Positions 1 through 10,206 of a stretch of 64,000 nucleotides of DNA are shown here, piece after piece. The notes under the pieces were generated by a model. The model was not told where the DNA came from. It worked only from the letters and a program-made list of their open reading frames with translations, and did not search any database. The position numbers and the translations under genes were made by a program. The stretch lies in assembly GCA_032717465.1 (NCBI GenBank), contig CM064657.1, positions 23,988,138 to 24,052,137 on the forward strand, given 5' to 3'. This DNA is from Coenobita brevimanus. Its lineage: Eukaryota > Arthropoda > Malacostraca > Decapoda > Coenobitidae. Within the stretch, counting starts at the first letter, position 1; every line of letters begins with the position of its first letter.

Positions 1-376
1 AATTAAGAGTTCACCAGTATATTCTGTTGTCATTAGGGTTCTTAAGTAGTTTTGATGCTTGCTTTTGAAGAAAGTTTGATTTAGCTAGGTTTAATACAGC
101 TTTTGCATGATTTCTAGCAATTATAAATTGAGAGAGTGATTCGTATGTTTTTGATCTTAAGTAAGAGTTATATGCTAATGACTTTTGGGCTGTTGCTCTG
201 GCACAGTTGCCATCAAACCATTTTGGAGAGTTTGATCTTTTAGTGAACTGTTGACTTAGTATGAATAAATCCATACTAGCTAGTATTAAGTCGCAAATGT
301 GGGACTCGGTAGAATTGGAATCACTAGAGAAGAAAGACTGCCATGGAATGTCAGCAAGATAATTTCTATATCCATC
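1..376 (-). pseudogene. LINE fragment, endonuclease-to-reverse-transcriptase linker
   Basis: Read on the minus strand, codons 376 to 14 are open and continue upstream of the first methionine at 274. The peptide has the make-up of the linker between the endonuclease and reverse transcriptase of non-LTR retrotransposons: an IPWQSFFSSD-type stretch, then SPKWFDGNCARA (family pattern PWFD/WFD-x-C), then a basic helical region with NHAKAVLNLAKSNF and a final NDNRIYW. In the family YW is followed by a short polar residue and a TLN/LLN motif. Here a TGA at 11-13 interrupts exactly at that point and TLN follows in frame at 10-2, so the stop is a nonsense mutation inside a longer relic that leaves the window. 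The other end stops at an in-frame TGA (377-379) next to an AT array. The element is dead. The clade (Jockey- or CR1-like) is not settled by eye. Confidence 0.75.
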
Positions 377-383
377 TCAGTTT

Positions 384-385
<2 letters not shown>

Positions 386-439
<54 letters not shown>
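386..439. repeat. (AT)n microsatellite
   Basis: Uninterrupted AT dinucleotides directly between the LINE fragment and a truncated composite SINE. The overlapping YIYIYI frames are shadows. Confidence 0.97.
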
Positions 440-441
<2 letters not shown>

Positions 442-826
442 GGGAGAACGTCTACCTACGGGTGACTTTAGACTCCCTCTTCTGTCTTTCTTTCCTTCAT
501 TCATTCCTCTTCCTTCTGCCTACAGGTGACGCTACAAAGAATGACAACCCAAATGGTTTCCTCTACACCACGAAACGATTTACAGTGCTGGAAGTAACCA
601 TATAACCAAATTATGGCACCTGGTGGTTTAGTGAGTAATTACGGAGCTCGAATCGGATTGAACCGGTGCAGGTTTATATCTAAGGGGTGGTTGGGGTTTA
701 TTGCTCACGTAATGCCACTCAGGGATGAGTGAGGCTGGTCACTCTCATCTTAAAATGGCAGGACCAACCTGCCTAACCTCTGCCTCCTACGCTTCGCATG
801 GGGTGACATAGGATTGGATAATAGAT
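440..826 (+). mobile_element. Composite SINE, 5'-truncated copy
   Basis: This is the reverse-complement counterpart of the copies at 10207-10912 and 62336-62851. Bases 440-613 match arm B (TCTTTCTTTCCTTC stretch, then GTAACCATATAACC) and 614-826 match the tRNA-like arm A. Arm A keeps an A-box-like TGGTGGTTTAGTGAGTAA, a decayed B box GGTTTATATC, and the shared body with GCTCACGTAATGCC and GGATGAGTGAGGCTGGTCACTC. The first ~120 bp of the full-length element are missing, with the break at the AT array. It ends near GGATTGGATAATAG. Confidence 0.85.
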
Positions 827-827
827 C

Positions 828-920
828 TTTATATATATATATAGATAGATAGATAGATATAGATATATATAGATATATATATATAGAGAGAGATAGAGAG
901 ATAGATAGATATAGATATAT

Positions 921-951
<31 letters not shown>

Positions 952-1001
952 TAGATATATATATAGATATATATATATAGATATATATATATATATAGAT
1001 A
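828..1001. repeat. Compound (TA)n/(GATA)n/(GA)n microsatellite
   Basis: Alternating TATA, TAGA and GAGA blocks. It lies at the poly(A) end of the minus-strand LINE at 1002-1316 and may have grown from that tail (inference). Confidence 0.95.
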
Positions 1002-1316
1002 TTTTTTTTTATGCGAGGAAGAAGGAACCAAAGGCCATGAGCCCGCAGTAACAGTTCCCTCCAAGAGAAAAACAAAATACAATAGAGAGCCAAATTCAAG
1101 ATCCGATCATTTTGAGATGCCTGGACACACTACGTTTGAAAGACTGGAGATCATAGGCAGTAGGAAATACAGACAGAGGGAGACAGTTCCAGAGCTGACC
1201 TGTTGCATAAATGAAAGACTGGGAGTAACGGTTAACTCTTGCATTAGAGAGTTGGACAGAAAAGGGATGAGAGTTTGCTGCCAGACGGGTGCTACGCGCC
1301 CGTCGTAGAGGTGGAG
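1002..1316 (-). pseudogene. LINE 3' end: reverse transcriptase C-terminus, 3' UTR and poly(A)
   Basis: On the minus strand an open frame of about 73 codons runs from ~1316 to a TGA at 1096-1098. It contains [19 protein letters not shown], then [19 protein letters not shown]. This is the signature found after the reverse transcriptase domain in CR1/Jockey-type LINEs (family pattern S.....RLWNSLP......SL..FK). About 85 bp of 3' UTR follow, with CATGGCCTTTGGTTCCTTC and a nine-base A run at 1010-1002. The same UTR tail appears on the plus strand at 22168-22252, which supports a shared 3' end. The 5' end is cut at the AT array at 1320, so only the last part of ORF2 is present and the copy cannot be active. 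Confidence 0.85.
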
Positions 1317-1318
1317 GA

Positions 1319-1319
<1 letters not shown>

Positions 1320-1393
<74 letters not shown>

Positions 1394-1525
1394 TAGATAG
1401 ATAGATAGATAGATATAGATAGATAGATATAGATAGATAGATAGATAGATAGATATACATATATATATGTATGTATTTATACACATCTGTATATATACTT
1501 AATAGATAAATGGATAGATAGATGG
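1320..1525. repeat. Compound (TA)n/(GATA)n microsatellite
   Basis: A TA block to ~1360, GATA/TAGATAGA to ~1480, then imperfect TATACATA and GGATAGAT to 1525. It marks the truncated 5' edge of the LINE to its left. Confidence 0.95.
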
Positions 1526-2217
1526 ATCCGTAATACTGTAGAGGGATCTTGAAACTCTTGCATCTAATCATACTGCACTGCATTATGCCATATGCGTGAT
1601 GAAGAAACCAAATGTAAACTCTGGCGGCAAACCCTTTATCACACACGTTGGTATTATGTAATTCAGAGTTTACATTTACTTTCTATTTTGACACATTCCT
1701 TTTGTTGGTAGGCATATTAATTGTCTAAACTAAAAGTGGCAGTAGTGACATCAAGGAGTCTGCTGACTGGTAATCCATGAATATAGGTTCCTTATGCTTC
1801 ATGTGATACGTGAACAGACTAGTTGCCGTTTCGAACTTTCGTCTGTTTAAAGAAGTAGTCATTTGACAATAAATGTCAGTGTGTTGGGGTGAGGTCGACG
1901 GGAGTGTGTTGGAAAGTTGTATCATGGAGGACCATGTAGCAGAAGAGTCCCCTTCCACTGTGTTATAGACTTGGCGGTGGCGGGGAGGGCACTAGCCTCC
2001 CTGAGCCTCTTGTGTCGGGATCACAACCAATGGTAGTTGTTTCTGGAAGACTGCCCATACCGTTATTAATACTAGAATGAAAAAGCGGACATAATAGGTG
2101 TATAAAAAGGATAGATGTCACAGGAAGAAAGAACGGTAAGTTACTGGTAAAAAACGGCATGTGTGTGTGTTTGGATGAGGAATTATTATTTCCTTATGAT
2201 TGGTTCTGTGATGCACG

Positions 2218-2218
<1 letters not shown>
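1526..2218. other. Unassigned sequence
   Basis: No recognisable gene or element. The short open frames here lack known motifs and are of chance length. Confidence 0.6.

Positions 2219-2271
<53 letters not shown>
2219..2271. repeat. (TA)n microsatellite
   Basis: Pure TA run. A short GT-rich patch follows at 2359-2381. Confidence 0.97.
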
Positions 2272-2273
<2 letters not shown>

Positions 2274-3650
2274 CATAGACATTGCTGCTATGCAGTTTTT
2301 ACTAATACCGGTATGCTAGTGAATGTGTGTTCATACGTGTACGAGTGTGCTCGTACGTTTGTGTATGTGTGTGTGTGTGTCGAGGGGAGGGTGTAAGGAG
2401 GTGCGTGCGCGCACAAATATTATGACTTCGTACCCAAGGGGGCTTTGACGTCGCTCGGAGCCAAGTGACGGCATCTGTGTGTCTGACAACTGACCTCTGG
2501 GCTCACCGGAAGGATCTCCTGCCTGGAAAGTGCTCGTAAATATAATGCCTGGAGAGAGTGACTCCCGCTAACTGAACCTCAAAAAAACCACTTCGCCATT
2601 TTGCTCCTAATTCTCGAACAAAAGAAGGTAGGTTTGATGGTCTGATAGTACACGGGCGGGAATTAAAGGTCTTGAGAAACGATATATCACTGTTGATCTG
2701 TACAATTTGCTGACAGCTTTACTACGTTGTCTGTGTGGTCTAGTACTGCAAGTCGCTTTTCACCATTTATTGCATATTAAACCCAGGTGCGTGACGGTAT
2801 TAAGGGTTCGTGACGTGAAGTATGGGTTCATTTCTGGTTACCTAAATATAATGGCCTGCGTAACGAGGAACGAACAGTTTAATGCTGGTAACATATTATA
2901 GATGTACTTAGGAAGTCATGCACACATTGCACGCTGTTCATGTTAACACACAACGACCAACACCACATAACCTCTACCTCTTTTGTTGTCGTATACTCGT
3001 TGGCTTGGGAGATTTCAAGACACATCTTCCTCAGCGGTTTATTTTATGCATTACACCCTAACCCTTCCAATACTATTTTTTTTAAATTTCTCTCCAGACG
3101 ATTCTGTTTAACTTTGGAAGGGGTTTATGACGACTAAATTTAACCCTTCCAGTTCGGAAAGCCTCCCGGTTGAATCTTATTCTGTAGGGATTGAAATATT
3201 GAGCACATCCTCGGTCAGAAAGAGTTAATGCTCTTTTATGTTATGATGTAAACTGAGTCGAAATTTAAAATATGTAAGTACAAACAAAAGAATATTCAGG
3301 TAGAGCCGAGAAATGAAACTGCTAAGAAAGAGGTACAAGAATCTTGATTTTTAGTGTAATAGAAACGTTATCGGTACAGCATTTCTTGTGAGATATTCAG
3401 TGGGGTTTTGATGAAATATGTACGAAGTACTATACAAGTTATTGATCTGGACCTGTGGCCACCGTTAACTTAAAAAAAAAAAAAAATCTTTCTAGTCCAA
3501 ACCGGGTATGAAGAAAAACTTTAACCTTTTTTTCGTGTGATAGGCTTTTCTGATATGAGTGAAATAGCAGGCCAGAATTAAGAATCAAGTTGGCTTTCAC
3601 AGACCAAAGTTTACACAAAATAAAACTGTTACGAGAGTCGGCAACCTGTG
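2272..3650. other. Unassigned AT-rich sequence
   Basis: No gene seen. A decayed TTAA-bounded unit may lie at 3139-3226 (starts TTAACCCTTCCAG, ends near AGAGTTAA). An A run at 3472-3486 breaks the rest. The 95-codon minus-strand frame across 3439-3726 runs through the A tract and the duplicated segment and has no family signature. Confidence 0.5.
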
Positions 3651-3677
3651 CGCCAGTATAGGGGATGGCAGTGCCCT

Positions 3678-3870
3678 GGATGGTTAACGCTTTCATGGTG
3701 GGGACAACTTTAATATTGAATTCCATCTGACGCCTGACGTATATTTGGCGAAGAGTGAGTGTTTGGACCGTAAGACTGGTACTACTGGTGCCACTAACCC
3801 CTTCATGGTCGTGACAGCTTTAATTCCTCATTACAGCAAACGCCGGACGATTTCTACAGCTGAGTGAGTA
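3678..3870. repeat. Two-copy imperfect direct repeat, offset 110 bp
   Basis: The segment with TTAACGCTTTCATGGTGG, GACAACTTTAAT and CGCCTGACG recurs 110 bp later as CTAACCCCTTCATGGTCG, GACAGCTTTAAT and CGCCGGACGATTT. The second copy ends with GACGATTT and CAGCTGAG, the core of the TTAA-bounded family described at 8760, so both are probably degraded members. Confidence 0.6.
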
Positions 3871-3904
3871 ATAGACAGTCACAACCTACGCACTCCCTGC
3901 TGAA

Positions 3905-3907
<3 letters not shown>

Positions 3908-3979
<72 letters not shown>
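3908..3979. repeat. (AC)n microsatellite
   Basis: About 36 uninterrupted AC units. Confidence 0.97.
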
Positions 3980-3980
<1 letters not shown>

Positions 3981-4141
3981 CCTGCATCTCATTTCTTTCC
4001 CCTTCACCCACCCCCTCGTCGCTGTCACCCACCGTCAGTCCACCATCTGAAGCCAAGCGATGCGCCCTTAGTGTCAGCCCTGATATCCGCTCATGCCATC
4101 TTGCTCTCTAATTGTCCTGACTCCGTGTGGTGGTACAGGAT

Positions 4142-4163
4142 GAGAGAGAGAGAGAGAGAGAGA
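4142..4163. repeat. (GA)n microsatellite
   Basis: Eleven GA units. Confidence 0.95.
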
Positions 4164-5302
4164 TACACTTACATAATAAAACAGCTGCACAGACAACGCA
4201 GTCTTTATGGTCCTCACATGACGATACAGCGTTAGCAGAAACACTTACCTGTCAAATTATGCAAGTTTAAGAGTAGGACAGACAGACAGAGAAAAGAGAC
4301 AGACAGACATCGTGTGCGTATATCTGAATGTATGTGTATATTTGTGTATGTGCGCGCGCATGCTTTATGGTCACACAGGTGAATGAAATAATCTGGCTGT
4401 GGCTAGGATGAATCTGGTGGTGGCAAGAATGAAATAATACAGAGGTCATCGGCTTGAAGAGGATGTTAAAGAATATTACCAACCTTTAGACATGCGAGCG
4501 CTCTCCACAATGCTGAAGAGTCGGTGGTAATCGTAAATCTAAAAAAAAAAAAAGTCACCATACTGAAGGGTTTAAACAAACATCCGGTAGTGTCGTTGAT
4601 GTCGGGTGGATATTAACATCCTCCCCCACCCCTTCATCAAGACTAGTTCGCAGTACGGATTGTTTTCACCCGACCACAAGTTACAGCCTACAGGACACTC
4701 TCACTCCACCCAACCCGTCATTACCAGCTTGGCGTAGTGTTGGCAGAGGCCTGACCTAAATGGGGAAAGTCGTGGTGAATGTTAGTTGATTTCTGCGATA
4801 TTTCCCGGTGCAACTGATAACCTCTATTCATCGTGTAGTTTGCGGGTTGGAGGGTGCTCGTGTATGGTCTCTGTTGTTTGCCTGATGGTGTGCTTTCGCC
4901 GGTGATTGTCTCAAATGTCATGAATTAAGGAACCCGCGGTTGTGGCTTTGTCTCGTTGTTAAGATGTTACATAAGACCTGGTTGCTGGGTGGTCTGTCTA
5001 TCTGGGCCACACCCTCCCTCCCTTCCTCCCATCCCCAGGCTTCCCTCCTCGTCAGGTGGTTACAGGAATGCTCAGTTATTTAGAAGGACGTGATTTCAGT
5101 CCCAGGATAGGGCAGGGAATGGTCTGATAATTAAAATTTTGTAATAATAACTTTACTGATATTGCATCATAAAAACCGCCGCTCCCCTTTTCCTGCCAGT
5201 TTTAACTGGCGGGTTTGGAAGCGGGGGGGAGCCTTCTTGCTTTATTAACCTTATCCTTCAGCATGTAGTATTAGACCTCTAATACATAGTCTACTCTGAA
5301 AC
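4164..5302. other. Unassigned sequence with one short palindrome
   Basis: No gene recognised. A 7-bp inverted repeat with a 2-bp centre, GCCAGTT/AACTGGC at 5195-5210, sits inside a looser CTCCCC...GGGGGAG pair (about 5181-5231). Confidence 0.55.
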
Positions 5303-5362
5303 AAACAGCCTCGAAAGGACCATAAGGTCTGTTGCTGTTTGCTTTCCTTTGTACTCCTTTGT
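5303..5362 (+). repeat. Dispersed repeat fragment, copy 1 of 2
   Basis: AACAGCCTCGAAAGGACCA, GGTCTGTTGCTGTTTG and TTTGTACTCCT match 26768-26830 in the same orientation and order. The parent element is not identified. Confidence 0.7.
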
Positions 5363-5384
5363 ACACCATCACACTTACTCCGAA

Positions 5385-5535
5385 CGAAACAGCCCAAGCA
5401 TGTACTCAGTGTGGACGGTGGGTGTAAATGTTGAAGACGTAATATGTGAAGATCTGTGGCACGCCGGGCGACTGCCAGGCCTCAGGGAACGGATTATCAG
5501 ATATGTGCCCCGAGTCGGCCCCAAAACACAATACA
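5385..5535 (+). mobile_element. Decayed 3' fragment of the SINE-2 family
   Basis: AACAGCCCAAGCATGTACTC and GTGGACGGTGGGTGT correspond to the body of the SINE at 38873-39235 (ACAGCCCTAGCATGCATTC, ATGGACGATGGGTGT). Later GCCCCGAGTCGG parallels the segment just before that element's poly(A). The tRNA-like head is absent. Confidence 0.55.
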
Positions 5536-5599
5536 CTGCCTCTTCTCATCACCATCCCTTCTCTTCGCAAACGCATACACTACCTACGTGTATTCTTCC

Positions 5600-6040
5600 T
5601 CGTTCCTCTCCTTCCATGCTTAGCCATCTCTACCCTTTCCCTTCCCTGTCCCATACCCTATCTCTTCTCAGCCCATCCCATCCCCTCACAATCCCACACC
5701 CTATCTCTTATTATCCCGTCCCTTGCCTTCACCATCCCATACCCTTTCTCTTCTCATCCCATCCCTTCCCTTCACTATCCCATACCCTATCTCTTTTCAT
5801 CCATCCTTTCGCTTCACTATCCCATACATTACCTCCTTTCTTCCTTTTCCAGTCACTACCCCATACACTACCTCTTTACATCCCATCCCTTCCCTTCCCA
5901 TTCCCGAACACTACCACCTCTCATCCCGTTCATTCCCCTTCACTGTCCCATACATTACCTCTTCTCATCCCTCCCATGCCATTCCCCTTCCTTTACTACC
6001 CCATTCATTACCCCTTCTCATTCCATCCCTTCGTAATATG
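5600..6040. repeat. Minisatellite with ~43-bp unit
   Basis: The anchor CCCATACC/CCATTCATT recurs at about 5651, 5694, 5737, 5780, 5822, 5861, 5904, 5948 and 6001, so spacing is mostly 42-44 bp. The unit is pyrimidine-rich (TTCACTATCCCATACC, CTCTTCTCATCCCATCCC). Because 43 is not a multiple of three, the unit is read in all three frames in turn, which explains the long Ser/Pro/His-rich frames covering it. I do not regard those as genes. Confidence 0.85.
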
Positions 6041-6218
6041 TATTCATCTAATTGTGAACATAGGCAAGGAAGTCCGTTTCAGAGCTCATGGTAATTCACC
6101 AACAGATTAATTAAGGACACCATACACAATTAGACGACACCACTGGAATACTAATAACCTATCCCCCTATCCCCTTGATTAATATTTTAGAGATATTACT
6201 GGAATGGGGTGGTGGTAT

Positions 6219-6220
<2 letters not shown>

Positions 6221-6266
<46 letters not shown>
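6221..6266. repeat. (GT)n microsatellite
   Basis: Uninterrupted GT run. Confidence 0.96.
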
Positions 6267-6271
<5 letters not shown>

Positions 6272-7124
6272 CGTCCGTAAGCCATACGGAAGACTACTGA
6301 AAAATTGTCCTAACGAAATTCAAGTCCTCAGAATAATTCCTGCAACAGCCGGGGCTCGAGCTCCTAATTCCATTTCTTAATACCCCCGACCAGCACACCA
6401 GCCCATCTCTTGCTTCCTCGCACGCTCCCACTTCTTCCCTTATTACTTTCACCGTCCCATTCTCCACTTCCTTACTCATCACCCCATCAACAGCCACTCC
6501 GCTTTGCCTCCCCTTTGTGCCTTCGTTCCTATGATTCCATTCCCATCCAATTCATCCACTTGTCACCAAGGACCAGTTACTGTCACCTTCCCCATTTGCC
6601 GTTCCTTCTACACCCACATTATGTCAGCGTCACACCATCGTCTGTTCCCTCTTTTCACCTCTCAGCGTCGTTCCATCTCTTCTTACCATTTCCATCACCC
6701 TTCGTCTCGCTCCATCATACCTTGCGTGGCATTTGCTTCCACACATCATCCTGCTTCATCTACAATTACCATTGCTCTGTCAACACTCCTTTCCTTCCAT
6801 ATCATCCCTTCAGTATGGTGTGTTTCCTGCCTTCATCAATCCCTTTTCCTTCTCCATTTCCTCATATACCTTCTACATTATAACCACATACCATCATGTA
6901 TTCTCTGCCATCTCCACTTCCTGTGTTCACATTTCTAGTCATACCCACAACCATCTCCCTCTCCTCATCCACCAGCCCTCCCCACCCATCAAACTCCGAC
7001 CCACCTGCGACCCACTCAGAGACAGAAAAACTCGGCTGTCGTGGCATCACGCCGTCTCAGCCCAATAAGTTATCTGCCTATCTGTCTATAGCCCGACGCC
7101 CTAATCCCGCAAAGGGTGGCCGCA
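6267..7124. other. C+T-rich unassigned sequence
   Basis: Pyrimidine-rich on the plus strand with several overlapping Ser/Pro/His frames. This is the expected result of biased composition; no family motif is present. Part may be 3' UTR or flank of the minus-strand LINE relic at 7125-7421. Confidence 0.5.
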
Positions 7125-7421
7125 GACAAAACGCCTCCGAGTCGCTCTGTCACCCACCATTTGACTGCCCTTCCCCCAGCTCACGCCTCCCTCCCTCATA
7201 TACCTCTCAATTCCATCCCTCTACCTCATCCTCGGTCTTCCCTTCTCTCTCCCTTCCTCCACATCACTGACATATCCCCTCTTAGTCAGTCTTTCATTCG
7301 CCATTCTCTCCGCATGTCCAAACCACCTCAGTGTATTTCTCCTAATTTTCTCAACCACATCCACAGCCACCCCACAGCGTTCCTTCACTTCATTCGTCAA
7401 CCAATAACTTATGCTAGACAT
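7125..7421 (-). pseudogene. LINE ORF2 C-terminal relic (LRWFGHxERM type)
   Basis: The minus-strand peptide contains SYWLTNEVKERCGV, then NTLRWFGHAERMANERLTKR, then EKGRPRMR. It matches the conserved C-terminal region of a widespread group of animal LINEs, downstream of the reverse transcriptase (family pattern RNEEVR.RCGV...VLRWFGHVERM..ERL.KR....GRGRPR.RWMDGV). The next codon, tryptophan in the family, is TAG at 7221-7223, after which RDGIERY continues in frame: a clear nonsense mutation. The relic reads on to about 7125 with a further stop. No reverse transcriptase core is attached and the left part merges with C+T-rich sequence. Not functional. Confidence 0.85.
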
Positions 7422-8629
7422 TTATTGTTATTTGGATTTATGATAGTGCTTTATATTTTTATTCTGGTATTAATTAATGTAATTCATCATCTTTTTTTTT
7501 CATTCTGCCCCTGTTGCCTATTTTAGAATGTAGTGGGTGGGATCCAGAAATAGGGACAGGCTAAAAGACAGGAGAGCTGTCGAAAGTGTGTCCATGAAAA
7601 CAGGCCATATATCCATTCACTCTTTACTAAAACCTTCGAATATATCGGTTTCGCTCATCAGGCAAACAACTACTCTCTGAATGTCATTCAGATAACGACT
7701 TTAGGCCAACATTTCTGTAGGTATTAAGAATAAATAAGTGGCAGTCATAATGAAGGGTTGTGGTAACCTAGATTATTTTCATCGTTACCAGAGGTGGAAA
7801 AAAAAGTAGCTTTAGTACTGATAAAGAGAAAAATGTCTTCATCTTAGCGTACGGTTATAGTCGCCCTGCAAATATTGTACGTTAGTTAATGATGTAGTCA
7901 AATACCAAGATGATGCGTAAACCATCCGCTAGTCTGCACCGTGTAATGGTAAAATGATGAAGCTGCTCCCCCACCACCCCATCCCGGCCCAGACCAAACA
8001 CTGATGGCCCGAGAACTTTCACATCCCGGCCCCCACCTCTCTCAACCCGGGGCTTTCTTTTTGCCTCCGGAGATAAAGTCAATACTCTAAAAACCCGGGA
8101 CCTTTTTGTCGTTGTCCTCCGTCAGCGGGCACGGAGGTCAGAATTGTATACCCGCAATTATACGGTTATTATATCTGCGGCGGTCACGACCAGGGAGACG
8201 AGGGGCAAAACATTTAATAACGCCCGAGAAGTGGGAGATAATTGGCGTCTCATTACTGCCGTTTGAGTTCCATGAACGTGCGTAAAAAATGCAGGATGGA
8301 GATGACGGTGGTGGTTGGTGGCTGCGACAGGGGCGACCTCACCTCCATCAAATTGGTGCTAGCATCTTCATTCCGATGACACATTTTTCATATTAATCAA
8401 AGTGCAGCCGGTTTTGGAAAGACCTTGTATTGTAGGGGATAAAGAAGTTCGTAGTCTCTTTCTGAGCTAATAAAACCGTATGATGATAAAGGTAGGGGCA
8501 GACGCCGTTAGACGCTAGGCAGCGGCGCTTAACTCCGTAACTTAAGCGTTTGAGGCTGTGTCGATTTATTCTTATTCTCCCGTGAGATATAAGGCGCCCA
8601 CATCATCCATCTTACTTTAGTTACCCCTC
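7422..8629. other. Unassigned sequence
   Basis: No gene seen. CAGAGGTGGAAAAAAAAG at ~7790 resembles a hAT-type terminus, but I found no matching second end. Confidence 0.5.
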
Positions 8630-8752
8630 CTAGGTGTTACCCTGAGTCAAGTGACGCCAGTTGCCCTTACCAGGATTTAAATCCCGGCGCTGTTGGCCCG
8701 GCATCTTCGTGGCATGCAATGCTAACCGCTGGGCTACCTTCGTCATAGGAGT
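8630..8752 (-). mobile_element. tRNA-derived SINE (SINE-3)
   Basis: On the minus strand the head reads GAAGGTAGCCCAGCGGTTAG (A-box-like) followed ~45 bp later by GGGATTTAAATCCTGG (B-box-like). It is flanked by GTGGCATGCAATGC-type sequence that replaces a proper anticodon arm. The minus-strand frame giving VAQRLALHATKMPG is the accidental translation of this head. No acceptor-stem pairing, so it is not a tRNA gene. Confidence 0.6.
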
Positions 8753-8759
8753 GAGGTGG

Positions 8760-8958
8760 TTAACCCATTCATCGAGAGGACATCTTTCTTTATTGCATTC
8801 TCGCGATCCCATGACGATTTTATTAATCTTATGATACCCTTTTTCGAACTGGAGGGACTACAAATAATTTCAGTCAACTTGCTTAAAATAATTGAATGAA
8901 ATTGTTTGGTGGTAGCAAGAATAAAGCATAAAAGGCGTCCTCTGGTTGAATGGGTTAA
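8760..8958. mobile_element. TTAA-bounded short element, inverted dimer
   Basis: It begins TTAACCCATTCA and ends TGAATGGGTTAA, a perfect 12-bp terminal inverted repeat. Similarity between the two arms extends about 75 bp inward: AGAGGAC, then TTTATT...TCTCGCGATCC/TTCTTGCTACCACC, then GACGATTTTATTAA/AACAATTTCATTCAA. Length is 199 bp. The arms are two head-to-head monomers of a family spread through the window. TTAA at both outer ends fits a TTAA target duplication as used by piggyBac-type transposases (inference; no transposase here). Confidence 0.75.
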
Positions 8959-10190
8959 TATTCACTCAAACATTGTCTCCTATACTAAACTCTGTAACTT
9001 TCGTATAAATTTTGTTATAACAAGGTCACAACCCAACTAACAGTGGTTAACCCTCCGAGGAAGAGAGGCCACTCATAAGTTAAACAAAACTGTCTAGGCA
9101 GTAAATACATTGGTTAATATTTGTCACATACTGAAGGAGTTAGCTGAGCTGTTGCAATTCTGAAAAGAAAGGGAAACCATTCCCCAGGCTGAAAGAAATC
9201 GTCTTTCAGTGGCAAGAATAATATAATATAGCCAACCTTTTCAGACGATTTTATTCAGCTTCACCCCTGGTAGTGACTGGGTTGAGAAAACCTATATCTA
9301 TCGCCTCCAGTTGGACAAAATCTAAAATCAGAGTTAAATAAAATCGTCAGAAAGTACCAGAAAAGTCAAAAACTAACCCTCAAGCTGAAGAGGCTGAGAT
9401 TCCCAAGTTGTGAGAGGGGTAAGAATGAACTCCATGTTCTTAGTGGAGATATGTAGAATGTTATTTTTTATTAACAATGAACAAGTCTCTAGCAATTAAT
9501 TGGTATCGTAGGAATGTTAAGTTTTGCGTTTCCAGGCTATTATTCACTTCAGTATGATAGTAAGGTATTTGATAGCGGTATGGAAGAGTTAAGTACGGTA
9601 TATACCACCCATTTCATACACAACATAAACTCTTCACTCCGATGAAAGTGGCCATAAAACCCCTTACAACCTGATTTTTCTCCTTGAGTTCAGTAGAATC
9701 TTTGAAGGCAGTAAAGTTTATACTGTGTCATGGAATTAAAGGGGTTAAGCTTAGGATGTTTTACAAATACGTCCCCAGAGGCTCACAGAGACGCATACGG
9801 CGTAGCGTGAGGGCAGTGTTTACCTTGACTTCATTGTCACTTGCACGCCTTTACCTTTATATTCATTATTTCAGGCCATGTTACTCACTCCAGAAATTTT
9901 TCAAGCCAGATGGAGTTAGCTTTAATCTGCTAACTCTTCAGTAACTCCTTTAATAAGAGAGGCCCTTCTTGTGTTGAATAAAATGGTCGGAAAATATCAA
10001 GAATGAACCAATGAAGTATGCCATGTGTTTCAAGGCTTAGAGGGAACTCGGATCCACGCCAGCACCGACCACAACACAGCCCCACGACGCGCTGTGTCCT
10101 GAGTGCCGCTGTGTAGGGCTCACTCGCTTGGCTGATTTGGCTCCAAACCAGAAATGTGATTATATTCCCCTTTAAAGCTGTCAGCATATT
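8959..10190. other. Region of decayed TTAA-family monomers
   Basis: Recognisable cores include AATAAAATGGTCGG at ~9979, AAATCGTC-like sequence at ~9197, AGACGATTTTATTCAGCTT at 9242-9260, TAAATAAAATCGTCAG at 9335-9350 and GGGGTTAAGC at ~9740. Ends are hard to fix because copies overlap and have diverged. No gene seen. Confidence 0.55.
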
Positions 10191-10206
10191 AATAATAATA
10201 ATAATA

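Noticed and set aside
3864..4235. Open frames with long His-Thr, Cys-Val, Tyr-Ile or Arg-Glu runs, here and over the other dinucleotide arrays
   Set aside because: They are direct translations of AC, GT, AT and GA repeats.
5349..6110. 253-codon Ser/Pro/His-rich frame and overlapping long frames
   Set aside because: They lie on the 43-bp pyrimidine-rich minisatellite, which is open in several frames at once.
7787..7810. hAT-like terminus CAGAGGTGGAAAAAAAAG
   Set aside because: No matching second end or target duplication could be found nearby.
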